From: Bacillota bacterium LX-D
GTDB lineage: Bacteria > Bacillota > DUOV01 > Zhaonellaceae
DNA length: 64,000 bases
Direction: 5' to 3'
Assembly: GCA_031628995.1 (NCBI GenBank)
Contig: JAVLUO010000001.1
Coordinates: 1 to 64,000, forward strand
In this document: positions 44,012 to 52,741 of the stretch, in pieces
How the letters are laid out: each line of letters begins with the position of its first letter
How positions within the stretch are numbered: position 1 is the first letter of the stretch
Translations under genes and position numbers: made by a program
The notes under the pieces: generated by a model
Told to the model about the DNA's origin: nothing
What the model saw: the letters and a program-made list of their open reading frames with translations, nothing else
The model's database searches: none

Positions 44012-44759
44012 TATGCGCGATTTGCCAGCGGGTGCTACCCGCAAATTCTGGAACTGGGCAAGGGATGAAGATTCCGGTGTCCGAACGCTTTACCTTGACG
44101 GCACAATTGCCGAGGAAAGCTGGTTTGACGACGATATCACCCCGAAAGCATTCAAAGCTGATTTGAATGCCGGTGAGGGTGACATTGTTATTTGGATCAA
44201 CTCTCCCGGCGGCGACTGTATCGCAGCGAGTCAAATCTATGCCATGCTCATGGATTACAAGGGCAAGGTTACCGTAAAAATTGACGGCATTGCGGCTTCG
44301 GCAGCAAGCGTTATCGCAATGGCAGGAACCGAGGTATTGATGGCTCCCACGGCGCTCATGATGGTGCATAACCCGCTTACCATCGCAATCGGCGACAGCG
44401 AGGAAATGCAGAAAGCTATCTCCATGCTGGACGAGGTCAAGGAAAGCATCATCAATGCCTATGAAATCAAGACCGGACAGTCCCGTGCGAAGCTGTCTCA
44501 CCTTATGGACGCTGAAACTTGGCTTAACGCCAACAAAGCGATTGAACTGGGTTTTGCGGACGGCATTCTGGAGGATGAGAAAAAGCGGATTCAACCGGAC
44601 GACATTACCTATGCTTTCAGCCGCAGAGCAGTAACAAACTCGCTGCTTAACAAGGTCAAACCCAAGATACCCAAACAGAGCAAAGGCACATCCGTTGATG
44701 TCGCTAAAGCCACTCCTGCGGATTGGCTTGAAAAGCGGCTCTCTTTAATTTCACACTAA
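43965..44759 (+). CDS. ClpP-like phage prohead protease
   Basis: 264 residues. ClpP fold with WINSPGGDCIAASQIYAML, nucleophile S112 in DGIAASAAS and H135 in MMVHNP. The last 80 residues are a basic tail that may be a scaffold or delivery region. It matures the capsid by cutting the delta domain of the major capsid protein encoded next. Start ATG 43965 after GGAGGAAGG, inside portal. Confidence 0.94.
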   Translation: MKQTTRAEMPQSAQSNMRDLPAGATRKFWNWARDEDSGVRTLYLDGTIAEESWFDDDITPKAFKADLNAGEGDIVIWINSPGGDCIAASQIYAMLMDYKGKVTVKIDGIAASAASVIAMAGTEVLMAPTALMMVHNPLTIAIGDSEEMQKAISMLDEVKESIINAYEIKTGQSRAKLSHLMDAETWLNANKAIELGFADGILEDEKKRIQPDDITYAFSRRAVTNSLLNKVKPKIPKQSKGTSVDVAKATPADWLEKRLSLISH

Positions 44760-44779
44760 ATTTAATGGAGGTAACATCA

Positions 44780-45988
44780 ATGAACAAAATTCTTGAACTG
44801 CGCGAAAAGCGCGCCAAGGCATGGGAAGCCGCTAAGGCTTTCCTCGATACCAAGCGCGGTACTGACGGCCTGGTTTCCCCTGAAGACACCGCTACCTACG
44901 AAAAAATGGAAGCCGACGTGGTCGCTCTCGGAAAGGAAATCGACCGTCTGGAAAAGCAGGAAGCTCTTGACCGCGAGCTTTCAAAGCCGCTGAACACACC
45001 CCTCACAGGCAAGCCTGCTGTTCCCGGTATGGATACTAGGACCGGCAGAGCCTCCGACGAGTACAGGAAAGCGTTCTGGAACGCCATGCGTACCCGCGCC
45101 GGTGAGGGTCTTGACCCTATCGTGAAAAACGCTCTGCAGATCGGCACCGATACTGAAGGCGGATACCTTGTCCCAGACGAGTTCGAACGTACCCTTGTGG
45201 AAGCTCTTGATGAGGAGAACCTCTTCCGCAGACTGGCTAACGTCATCACCACTTCTTCCGGGGATCGCAAGATTCCTGTTGTTGCTTCCAAGGGCACCGC
45301 TTCCTGGATTGATGAGGAGGGCGCAATCCCCGAAAGCGATGACAGCTTCGGTCAGGTTTCCATCGGTGCGTACAAGCTGGGAACGATGATCAAGGTTTCC
45401 GAAGAGCTGCTGAACGACAGTGTGTTTCCGCTTGAAGCATATATTTCAAGAGAGTTCGCAAGGCGTATTGGCAATAAGGAAGAGGAAGCCTTTTTTACAG
45501 GCGACGGCTCCGGTAAACCGACCGGCATTCTCGCTGCTTCCGGCGGTGCACAGATCGGCGTAACCACGGCGGGCGCTACCGCTATCACCATCGACGAGGT
45601 GCTCGACCTGTTCTATTCGCTGAAAGCGCCTTATAGAAACAAGGCTGTTTTCGTAATGAACGACTCTACCGTAAAGGCGATTCGCAAGTTGAAGGATGGT
45701 AACGGCCAGTATCTCTGGCAGCCCTCACTGCAGGCTGGTACCCCTGACACCATTTTGAACCGTCCGCTGTATACCTCAGCATATGTGCCCGCTATTGCTG
45801 CGACCGCTAAGACTATCGTGTTCGGAGATTTCAGCTATTACTGGGTAGCCGACCGCCAGGGGCGTGTGTTTAAGAGACTCAATGAACTCTATGCAGCCAC
45901 AGGCCAGGTTGGCTTTGTCGCCACCCAGCGTGTTGACGGCAAGCTCATTCTGCCGGAGGCTATCAAGGTACTCCAGCAGAAGGCATAA
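44780..45988 (+). CDS. Phage major capsid protein (HK97 gp5-like)
   Basis: 402 residues. N-terminal charged coiled coil (delta domain, about 1-95: KILELREKRAKAWEAAKAFL), then the mature fold with LQIGTDTEGGYLVPDEFERT, ASWIDEEGAIPESDDSFGQV, IKVSEELLNDSVFPLEAYIS and YYWVADRQGRVFKRLNELYA. The delta region is expected to be removed by the protease. ATG 44780 follows TGGAGG. Confidence 0.96.
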   Translation: MNKILELREKRAKAWEAAKAFLDTKRGTDGLVSPEDTATYEKMEADVVALGKEIDRLEKQEALDRELSKPLNTPLTGKPAVPGMDTRTGRASDEYRKAFWNAMRTRAGEGLDPIVKNALQIGTDTEGGYLVPDEFERTLVEALDEENLFRRLANVITTSSGDRKIPVVASKGTASWIDEEGAIPESDDSFGQVSIGAYKLGTMIKVSEELLNDSVFPLEAYISREFARRIGNKEEEAFFTGDGSGKPTGILAASGGAQIGVTTAGATAITIDEVLDLFYSLKAPYRNKAVFVMNDSTVKAIRKLKDGNGQYLWQPSLQAGTPDTILNRPLYTSAYVPAIAATAKTIVFGDFSYYWVADRQGRVFKRLNELYAATGQVGFVATQRVDGKLILPEAIKVLQQKA

Positions 45989-46000
45989 TGGAGGTGCAAT

Positions 46001-46360
46001 ATGAGTTATAACACAAAAAACTACACAGAACAGGGCGGCGAGAAAACCGTCATCGGCGGAACGCTTGAAATCAGGGAGGGAGCCTCGGTGACGGGGCTTA
46101 CCTCCACTGCCGCACCCGCTTCAGTAACCGCTCTCGGTGGTGTGAAAGCTGCTGCAAAGGAGGAAACCGACACTGTGCCCGTCAAAATTGGTGAAGACGC
46201 AATCCTTTATGTACCAACATATCCGATCGTGCCTGAGATACCTGTAGCTGCAAATCAGGCGGACAGTACTGCCACTGATGCCACTGGTCTGGTCGCTGAC
46301 TTCAATGCTCTTCTCTCCAATCTGAAAGCGGCGGGTCTGATGGCCCCAGACGAAGAATGA
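46001..46360 (+). CDS. Head fibre-like protein
   Basis: 119 residues. Starts with a glycine- and threonine-rich beta part (GGEKTVIGGTLEIREGASVT), then an Ala/Thr-rich section ending in a helix (LVADFNALLSNLKAAGLMAP). This layout and its place after capsid match proteins labelled head fibre in clostridial phages. Probably decorates the capsid surface. Confidence 0.75.
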   Translation: MSYNTKNYTEQGGEKTVIGGTLEIREGASVTGLTSTAAPASVTALGGVKAAAKEETDTVPVKIGEDAILYVPTYPIVPEIPVAANQADSTATDATGLVADFNALLSNLKAAGLMAPDEE

Positions 46361-46379
46361 CCGAAGGGAGGCGGATGGC

Positions 46380-46697
46380 GTGACGGCAAATAACCTTCTC
46401 CCCAAAGTCAAAGCACACCTCATTTTGTCACACGACGAGGACGACAGCCTGCTGCTGAGCTATATTGCCGCTGCTGTCTCCTATGCCGAAAGCTACCAGC
46501 ATTTTTTCAAGGGCTATTATGAGGATACTCCCATGCCGCCTACCACAGAGCAAGCCGTCATCATACTGTCGTCCTTCTTTTACGAAAGCCGGGACGGCAG
46601 CACAGGCGGCTTTTTTGCGGATAACGTGCAGGCAGGCCAGCAGGTATGGGATACTGTCAATCTGCTTCTTCGGCTCGACCGGGATTGGAAGGTGTGA
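46380..46697 (+). CDS. Phage head-tail connector (gp6-like)
   Basis: 105 residues from GTG 46380. Helical: LPKVKAHLILSHDEDDSLLL, SYIAAAVSYAESYQHF, PPTTEQAVIILSSFFYESRD and VNLLLRLDRDW. Typical of the HK97 gp6/SPP1 gp15 adaptor family that binds under the portal. Confidence 0.88.
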   Translation: MTANNLLPKVKAHLILSHDEDDSLLLSYIAAAVSYAESYQHFFKGYYEDTPMPPTTEQAVIILSSFFYESRDGSTGGFFADNVQAGQQVWDTVNLLLRLDRDWKV

Positions 46698-46699
46698 CA

Positions 46700-47035
46700 A
46701 TGAGCTATGGTAAAATGAATACCTTCATCGATATCGTCTCCAACGCCCCGGTTAAGGATGCGGACGGATTTGTTACCAAGGGCGACCATATTGTTGCTTC
46801 CATCCGCGCATATAAAGAAGATCGCCACGGAAACGAACGATGGGCAAATATGGCAGTATTTAGCCAAGCGACGGCCCTTTTCCGCTTCCGGAAGATACCC
46901 AATGTAGCAATCACTACCTCGTTGTTTATCGTTTGTGGCGACGAGCGTTACCGAATTGTCAGCGTCGAAGATGTTCGAGGACGCGGAATGTACATTGAGG
47001 TTCTTGCGGAAAAACAGGAAGGAACGGAATATTAG
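46700..47035 (+). CDS. Phage head closure protein
   Basis: 111 residues: MSYGKMNTFIDIVSNAPVKD, HIVASIRAYKEDRHGNERWA and ATALFRFRKIP, then VCGDERYRIVSVEDVRGRG. SPP1 gp16-type stopper fold, closing the portal channel after packaging. Starts three bases after the connector stop. Confidence 0.85.
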   Translation: MSYGKMNTFIDIVSNAPVKDADGFVTKGDHIVASIRAYKEDRHGNERWANMAVFSQATALFRFRKIPNVAITTSLFIVCGDERYRIVSVEDVRGRGMYIEVLAEKQEGTEY

Positions 47036-47140
47036 GGCTCCCGCAAAGCCGATTTGCTTTGTGGGAAGAGGACGAGCAACGAATTGTAGCGGATGCCCAA
47101 CTTTAGGCGGGCGGAGCGGAAAGGAGTTTGTGAGGACGAA

Positions 47141-47572
47141 ATGGCAAAAGCAGAAATTAAGATGCCCGAGGATTTTATGCTTAAGGTTTCACAGCTTGCC
47201 GAGAAAACAGATACGATTATCCCCAAGGTGCTGGAGGCAGGTGGAAATGTCGTTCTCGATAAAATGAAAGACAATCTATCTGCCGTGGTCGGCAGAGGGA
47301 CAAAGGAAAAAAGCCGCTCCACAGGCGAATTGGAACGTTCCCTCGGTCTTTCTCCAGCTATGCAGAATCGGGACGGTAACTGGGATGTGAAGATCGGGTT
47401 TTCTGAACCGAGGAGTGACGGCGGCTCTAATGCTAAAATCGCCAACATCCTCGAATATGGCAGATCCGGTCAGCTGCCTAAGCCTTTTTTGAAACCGGCA
47501 AAGTCGCAGAGCAAAAGCGCCTGCATTGAAACCATGAAGGCAAAGCTTCAGGAGGAGGTCGATGGAATATGA
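47141..47572 (+). CDS. HK97 gp10-like tail-joining protein
   Basis: 143 residues. MAKAEIKMPEDFMLKVSQLA, then VLDKMKDNLSAVVGRG, STGELERSLGLSPA and ANILEYGRSGQLPKPFLKPA, the gp10 signature. GAGGACGAA precedes ATG 47141. Its stop overlaps the next start by 4 bases. Confidence 0.88.
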   Translation: MAKAEIKMPEDFMLKVSQLAEKTDTIIPKVLEAGGNVVLDKMKDNLSAVVGRGTKEKSRSTGELERSLGLSPAMQNRDGNWDVKIGFSEPRSDGGSNAKIANILEYGRSGQLPKPFLKPAKSQSKSACIETMKAKLQEEVDGI

Positions 47573-47910
47573 GCATTTTAACAGAATTGAACACGTTGCT
47601 TTCTCCTGTCCTTCCTGTGGAAACGGGAATTTTCTCCGGCATTCCTCCCGATGAGTACCTCGTACTCACGCCGTTGACAGACGAGTTTGCCCTGTTCGGG
47701 GATAACGCCCCGCTATTTAATATCTCTGAAGTGCGGATTTCGCTGTTTTCCAAAGGCAACTATCTCCAAAGGAAAAAGCAGATAACAGAGCTGCTTCTGG
47801 CAGCTGAATTTACGATTACCGACCGCCGGTATATCGGCCATGAGGACGATACCGGGTACCACCATTACGCCATTGATGTGGCAAAACATTGTGAATTGAA
47901 GGAGGAGTAA
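47569..47910 (+). CDS. Phage tail terminator-like protein
   Basis: 113 residues. MSILTELNTLLSPVLPVETG, IPPDEYLVLTPLTDEFALFG, VRISLFSKGNYLQRKKQI and YHHYAIDVAKHCELKEE. Size, fold pattern and position between gp10-like and tube genes match tail terminator/completion proteins. Confidence 0.82.
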   Translation: MSILTELNTLLSPVLPVETGIFSGIPPDEYLVLTPLTDEFALFGDNAPLFNISEVRISLFSKGNYLQRKKQITELLLAAEFTITDRRYIGHEDDTGYHHYAIDVAKHCELKEE

Positions 47911-47913
47911 GAT

Positions 47914-48504
47914 ATGGCGACAATTGGTCTTGACAAACTGTACTATTCAAAAATCACCGAGGATTCCAACGGTGAAGAAACCTATTCCACGCCTCTAGTG
48001 CTCGCCAAAGCCATCACCGCCGAACTCTCGGTGGAGCTGGTGGAAGCTATATTATACGCCGACGATGGTGCAGCTGAGGTAGTGAAAGACTTCAACAGCG
48101 GTACTCTCACCCTCGGCGTAGACGACATTGGCCCTACAGCAGCGGCAGATCTGACCGGTGCGACCACAGACGACAACGGCGTTCTTATCTCAGCAAGCGA
48201 AAATGTGGGGACACCTGTAGCAGTAGGATTCCGTGCGCAGAAAGCTAACGGCACATATCGCTATTTCTGGCTTTACCGTGTGAAATTCGGCCTGCCTGCA
48301 ACTAATCTGCAAACCAAGGCTGATTCCATCACTTTCTCCACGCCTACTATCGAAGGAACGGTCATGCGCCGGAACAAGCTGGACACATTTGGCAAACACC
48401 CATGGAAAGCCGAGGTCACCGAAGGCGACGCCGGAGTATCTTCCGCCACAATCACCGGCTGGTTTACCGAGGTTTACGAACCGGTCTACACACCAGCACC
48501 GTAA
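47914..48504 (+). CDS. Phage major tail (tube) protein, phi13-type
   Basis: 196 residues. MATIGLDKLYYSKITEDSNG, VELVEAILYADDGAAEVVKD, GVLISASENVGTPVAVGF and RYFWLYRVKFGLPATNLQTK, followed by a C-terminal beta domain. It polymerises into the tail tube. Ribosome-binding site AAGGAGGAG upstream. Confidence 0.92.
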   Translation: MATIGLDKLYYSKITEDSNGEETYSTPLVLAKAITAELSVELVEAILYADDGAAEVVKDFNSGTLTLGVDDIGPTAAADLTGATTDDNGVLISASENVGTPVAVGFRAQKANGTYRYFWLYRVKFGLPATNLQTKADSITFSTPTIEGTVMRRNKLDTFGKHPWKAEVTEGDAGVSSATITGWFTEVYEPVYTPAP

Positions 48505-48516
48505 GGAGGACGCAGA

Positions 48517-48927
48517 ATGGATAACAACATCTTTACAGATTTGTCCGAAAGAAGCGCTGCCATCAATATTGGCGGCAAAGAGTATGAATTGGTACTGACT
48601 ACCCGCGCGACCAAGGCGATAGCAGGCCGATACGGCGGGCTTGAAAACCTCGGTGAAAAGCTGATGAAGTCCGAAAATTTTGAGATGGCACTGGATGAGA
48701 TTGTATGGCTTTTAACCCTTCTTGCCAACCAGTCTATCCTGATTCACAACCTTAAAAACAAGGACGACCTGCAGGGACTTCTGACGGAAGATGAGGTTGA
48801 GCTTCTCACCTCGCCCCTCGATCTGGCGGCATACAAAACCGCCATCACGGAAGCCATGTTCCGGGGCACCAAGCGCAACGTGGAAAGCGAAGAGGAAAAT
48901 CTCTCAAAAAACGCGGAAGTCGGGTAA
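48517..48927 (+). CDS. Tail assembly chaperone (G-type), zero-frame product
   Basis: 136 residues. MDNNIFTDLSERSAAINIGG, ELVLTTRATKAIAGRYGGLE, then a helical C-terminal half ending SEEENLSKNAEVG. It coats the tape measure during tail assembly. Codons 130-132 (TCA AAA AAC) hold the slippery sequence that allows the longer product described separately. Confidence 0.88.
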   Translation: MDNNIFTDLSERSAAINIGGKEYELVLTTRATKAIAGRYGGLENLGEKLMKSENFEMALDEIVWLLTLLANQSILIHNLKNKDDLQGLLTEDEVELLTSPLDLAAYKTAITEAMFRGTKRNVESEEENLSKNAEVG

Positions 48928-49115
48928 CAGACGCAGAGGTCTTTACCCGGCTTTTTTATTACGGAACAGTGCAGATGGGTATGGGCGCGGAGGATTTCTG
49001 GCTCATGCCCATCGGCCTGTTTCTGGATCTATGGGCCTGCCACAAGCAGTTTATAGGCATTGAGAAGCCAAAGAAAACCCGGACGATTGACGATATCATT
49101 CCGCCGGGCATTTAG
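48517..49115 (+). CDS. Tail assembly chaperone (GT-type), -1 frameshift product
   Basis: At A_AAA_AAC (48906-48912), a canonical -1 slippery heptamer in the correct phase, ribosomes can move into the -1 frame. They would then read RGSRVTDAEVFTRLFYYG, GAEDFWLMPIGLFLDLWACH and KPKKTRTIDDIIPPGI to the stop at 49113-49115. The extension starts with no ATG of its own and looks like a normal T domain. The G/GT pair is universal in such tails. Confidence 0.85.
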
Positions 49116-49129
49116 GGAGGTGAGCATGT

Positions 49130-51874
49130 ATGGCAGACAATTTTGGCTTGAAAATCGGCGTCGAGGGCGAGCGTGAGTTCAAAAAAGCGCTCTCGGATAT
49201 CAACCAGAACTTCAAGGTTCTCGGTTCGGAGATGCAGCTTGTCACCAGCCAGTTTGATAAAAACGACAAGTCTGTGCAAGCGCTCACCTCCCGGAATGAG
49301 GTTCTCAACAAGGGAATCGACGCCCAGAAAGAAAAAATCTCTATGCTGAAAGCCGCGCTGGATAATGCCGCGTCCTCCTTCGGAGAAAACGACAAGCGCA
49401 CGCAGAACTGGCAGATTCAGCTGAACAAGGCGCAGGCTGAGCTCAACGGCATGGAGGGCGAACTCGCGGATAACGAGAAGTCTCTCCAGGATGTTAATCG
49501 CGGCTATAACGACGCCGGACAGAAAGTCGATGAATTCGGCAACGTTGTCGAAGAGTCAACCGCCGATGTGGAGAAATCCTCTGGTAAACTTGAAAAACTC
49601 GGCTCGGTACTCAAAGGCATCGGCGTTGCGATGGGAGCAGCGTTTGCGGCTGTAGGCACAGCTGCGGTCGGAGCGGCTAAGGCCCTTACGGATATGACCG
49701 TTGGCGCATCGCAGTACGCGGACGATATCATCACCATGTCTACTGTCACCGGTATGAGCACCGAATCGCTCCAGGCGTATCAGTATGCTGCCGAATTGGT
49801 CGACACCTCGATGGAAACCTTGACGGGCAGCATGGCCCGGAATATACGCTCAATGACCTCCGCCCAGGCTGGTACAGGCAGCACTGCGGCAGCGTATAAG
49901 GCGCTGGGTATATCCGTCACCGACGCCAGCGGCAACCTCCGCGATTCGGAGACAGTGTATTGGGAAGCCATTGATGCATTGGGGAACGTATCCAACGAAA
50001 CCGAGCGGGACGCCCTTGCCATGCAGCTTTTCGGTAAATCGGCTCAGGAATTGAATCCTTTGATCGCACAGGGCTCGGAGGGAATCCAGCAGCTGACTGA
50101 AGAAGCCAAGGCTATGGGTGCCGTTATGAGCCAGGAATCGCTGGAGTCCCTCGCTAAGTTTGACGATTCTATGCAACGGCTCAAGTCCGGCGGCGAAGCG
50201 GCCAAGAACGTCCTCGGTATGGTGCTCCTGCCACAGCTTCAGATTCTCGCCGATGACGGTGTAAGCCTGCTGGGTGATTTCACCCGGGGTCTGAATGAGG
50301 CCAACGGCGACTGGACGAAGATCAGCGAGGTAATCGGCAATACAGTGGGCGGTCTGGTAAACATGATCATGGAGCAGCTCCCGCAGATTATCGAGCTGGC
50401 AATGAGCATCGTATCCAGCATCGGCGGGGCTATCGTGGACAATCTCCCCATGTTGGTAGACGCAGCGTCACAGATTGTCATGACCCTGCTTCAAGGGCTG
50501 ATTTCTGCTTTACCCGGTATCACGGAGGGCGCTCTCCAGCTTGTTCTGGCATTAGTGAACGGCATCATCGCCAATCTTCCCGCCATCGTGGAAGCGGCGG
50601 TGCAAATGATTGCGACGCTGGTCAACGGCATCGCGCAGGCGCTGCCCGAACTTATTCCGGCTGCCGTGTCTGCCGTAACTCAGATCGTGACTGCTCTCAT
50701 CGAAAACCTGCCTCTGCTCCTTGACGCGGCACTCCAGCTGGTGCTCGGTCTGGCGCAGGGCATCGTCGACGCAATCCCGGTTCTGATTGAGTCTCTGCCA
50801 GCCGTCATCGATGCGCTGATCCAGTTTGTCACCGATGCTATTCCGCAGATTGTCGCGGTCATTCCGGAGATTGTTCAGGCACTGGTCACGGTGATCACCG
50901 AGAATATACCCCAAATCGTACAGGCGGGTGTTGCGCTTTTCGTATCCCTCATTCAGGCGCTTCCCACTATCATCACGCAGATATTGGAAGCTGTGCCGCA
51001 GATCATCGACGGAATCGTTGGCGCTGTGCTGGACGCACTGCCGCAGATCGTGCAGGCAGGCATTGACTTGCTGACCGCTCTGGTGGAGGCACTGCCCGAA
51101 ATCATTGACGCGATTGTAGAGGCTATACCAAAAATCATCGACAGTATCCTGACCGCTGTATTTGAAGCGATACCACTAATCGTCGATGCGGGTATCAAAC
51201 TTTTTATCGCCCTCATTGATAACCTGCCCATGATCATTTCTACCATCGTGGCGGCGATCCCGAAAATCATCACTTCGCTGGTAAATGCCATTCTCGGGAA
51301 CATTGACAAGATTATTCTCGCAGGTGTGCAGCTGCTGGTGGCTCTGATTGCAAACCTTCCGACGATCATCGTGGAGGTCGTAAAGGCCATCCCTCAGATC
51401 ATCGTTGCCATCGTTAAGGCAATTGTGAAAAGTGTACCCGAGTTGGCCAAGGCTGGACTTGAACTGATCAAGGGATTGTGGAAAGGAATCAACGACGCGG
51501 CCGCATGGCTGTGGGAGAAAATATCCGGCTTCTTTGGGGACGTGATGAGCAAGATCAAGAAGTTCTTCGGCATCAATTCTCCGTCCACTGTATTTGCTGG
51601 ACTCGGTGAAAATATGGGCCTCGGTATCGGCGTGGGCTTTGAGCGGGCTATGGAACGCGTCGGCGAAGATATGAAGAACGCTATTCCTACAGACTTCGAT
51701 GTGGATGCCGGGCTCAACTTATCCGGCTCCCTTGCACGGGACGCTAGAGGCTTGAGCGCAAACGGCACTACCATTAACCAGAGCATTTCCGTGGTCACGC
51801 CAAAGGCGCTGTCTGAAAAGGAACTGGTGCGGGAATTCAAGAATCTCTCACGCAAGCTGGCACTGGAATATTAA
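49130..51874 (+). CDS. Phage tail tape measure protein
   Basis: 914 residues. N-terminal coiled coil (KALSDINQNFKVLGSEM, SRNEVLNKGIDAQKEKISML), a hydrophobic segment (VLKGIGVAMGAAFAAVGTAA), and TMP motifs with MSTVTGMSTESLQAYQYAAE. About residues 420-780 are a long run of amphipathic Ile/Ala/Leu/Pro repeats (PQIIDAIV-like units). The C-terminal part has FFGINSPSTVFAGLGENMGL. It sets tail length and takes part in DNA entry. GGGAGG precedes ATG. Confidence 0.95.
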   Translation: MADNFGLKIGVEGEREFKKALSDINQNFKVLGSEMQLVTSQFDKNDKSVQALTSRNEVLNKGIDAQKEKISMLKAALDNAASSFGENDKRTQNWQIQLNKAQAELNGMEGELADNEKSLQDVNRGYNDAGQKVDEFGNVVEESTADVEKSSGKLEKLGSVLKGIGVAMGAAFAAVGTAAVGAAKALTDMTVGASQYADDIITMSTVTGMSTESLQAYQYAAELVDTSMETLTGSMARNIRSMTSAQAGTGSTAAAYKALGISVTDASGNLRDSETVYWEAIDALGNVSNETERDALAMQLFGKSAQELNPLIAQGSEGIQQLTEEAKAMGAVMSQESLESLAKFDDSMQRLKSGGEAAKNVLGMVLLPQLQILADDGVSLLGDFTRGLNEANGDWTKISEVIGNTVGGLVNMIMEQLPQIIELAMSIVSSIGGAIVDNLPMLVDAASQIVMTLLQGLISALPGITEGALQLVLALVNGIIANLPAIVEAAVQMIATLVNGIAQALPELIPAAVSAVTQIVTALIENLPLLLDAALQLVLGLAQGIVDAIPVLIESLPAVIDALIQFVTDAIPQIVAVIPEIVQALVTVITENIPQIVQAGVALFVSLIQALPTIITQILEAVPQIIDGIVGAVLDALPQIVQAGIDLLTALVEALPEIIDAIVEAIPKIIDSILTAVFEAIPLIVDAGIKLFIALIDNLPMIISTIVAAIPKIITSLVNAILGNIDKIILAGVQLLVALIANLPTIIVEVVKAIPQIIVAIVKAIVKSVPELAKAGLELIKGLWKGINDAAAWLWEKISGFFGDVMSKIKKFFGINSPSTVFAGLGENMGLGIGVGFERAMERVGEDMKNAIPTDFDVDAGLNLSGSLARDARGLSANGTTINQSISVVTPKALSEKELVREFKNLSRKLALEY

Positions 51875-51887
51875 AGGAGGGACGGCT

Positions 51888-52739
51888 ATGGAACTAACCT
51901 ATATCAATGCGAATGGCAAAAGCATTACGCTCAAACAGGGCCGCCCGTATTTTCTTAAGAAGATAGACGGCATAGGCGACATACGCCAGACCGTCAACAC
52001 TTTCAAAGCGCCGGATCAGGACGGTGCTTTTTATATATCCTCTACGCTGGATATGCGCAATATTACGTTGGAAGGCACAGTCATAGCGGACACGCCTGAT
52101 GAAGCCTATGCGCAAAGGCACCACTTTCTTCAAATTTTCAGTCCCAAGGTGAGTGGAACGCTTCTGTACCGGGAGCGGCAAATTACCTGTGTTGTAGAGG
52201 AGGCAGGCTTTACGATTTCCACGCGGCAGCGGATACCCAGCTTCTTTGTCAGTCTGCTCTGCCCGTCGCCCTTCTTTGAGACACAGGATGAAGTGCGTGA
52301 AGAACTGGCGTCCTGGATACCGCTGTTCGAATTTGAACTGGAGCTGCCCGAAAGCGGCATGGAATTCGGAATGCGCCAGCCGAGCCAGATCATCACGGTA
52401 GACAACATCGGCGACGTTTCCTGTGGCTGTGAAATTGTTTTTCGGGCTCTGGGAACGGTGACGAATCCTGAACTGCTGAACATGGACACCGGGGAGTACA
52501 TCCGTCTCCTTACGACGATGAACACCGGAGATGAACTCAGGGTATACACCCATTTCGCCGGCAAACGTGTCGTCAGCGTCAACGGCACAACAGTGACAAA
52601 CGCTTTCTCACTATTGGATACCGGTTCGGCGTTCTTTCAGCTTGCCGCCGGAGTTAATACTCTGCGCTACGACGCTTCAGTCAATATGGAGCTGCTGGAG
52701 GTCAGCATATATTACCGTCCGCAGTTTTTGGGGGTGTGA
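51888..52739 (+). CDS. Distal tail protein (Dit, SPP1 gp19.1-like)
   Basis: 283 residues. KSITLKQGRPYFLKKIDGIG, FKAPDQDGAFYISSTLDMRN, SGTLLYRERQITCVVEEA and SFFVSLLCPSPFFET form the N-terminal Dit ring domain. The second half is a galectin-like part (GDVSCGCEIVFRALGTVT). Forms the hub between tube and baseplate. AAGGAGG upstream. Confidence 0.9.
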   Translation: MELTYINANGKSITLKQGRPYFLKKIDGIGDIRQTVNTFKAPDQDGAFYISSTLDMRNITLEGTVIADTPDEAYAQRHHFLQIFSPKVSGTLLYRERQITCVVEEAGFTISTRQRIPSFFVSLLCPSPFFETQDEVREELASWIPLFEFELELPESGMEFGMRQPSQIITVDNIGDVSCGCEIVFRALGTVTNPELLNMDTGEYIRLLTTMNTGDELRVYTHFAGKRVVSVNGTTVTNAFSLLDTGSAFFQLAAGVNTLRYDASVNMELLEVSIYYRPQFLGV

Positions 52740-52741
52740 GT

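Noticed and set aside
50400-51500. Tape measure repeats as a separate membrane or HEAT-repeat gene
   Set aside because: They are in frame with a normal tape measure N- and C-terminus; such hydrophobic repeats are typical of the protein.
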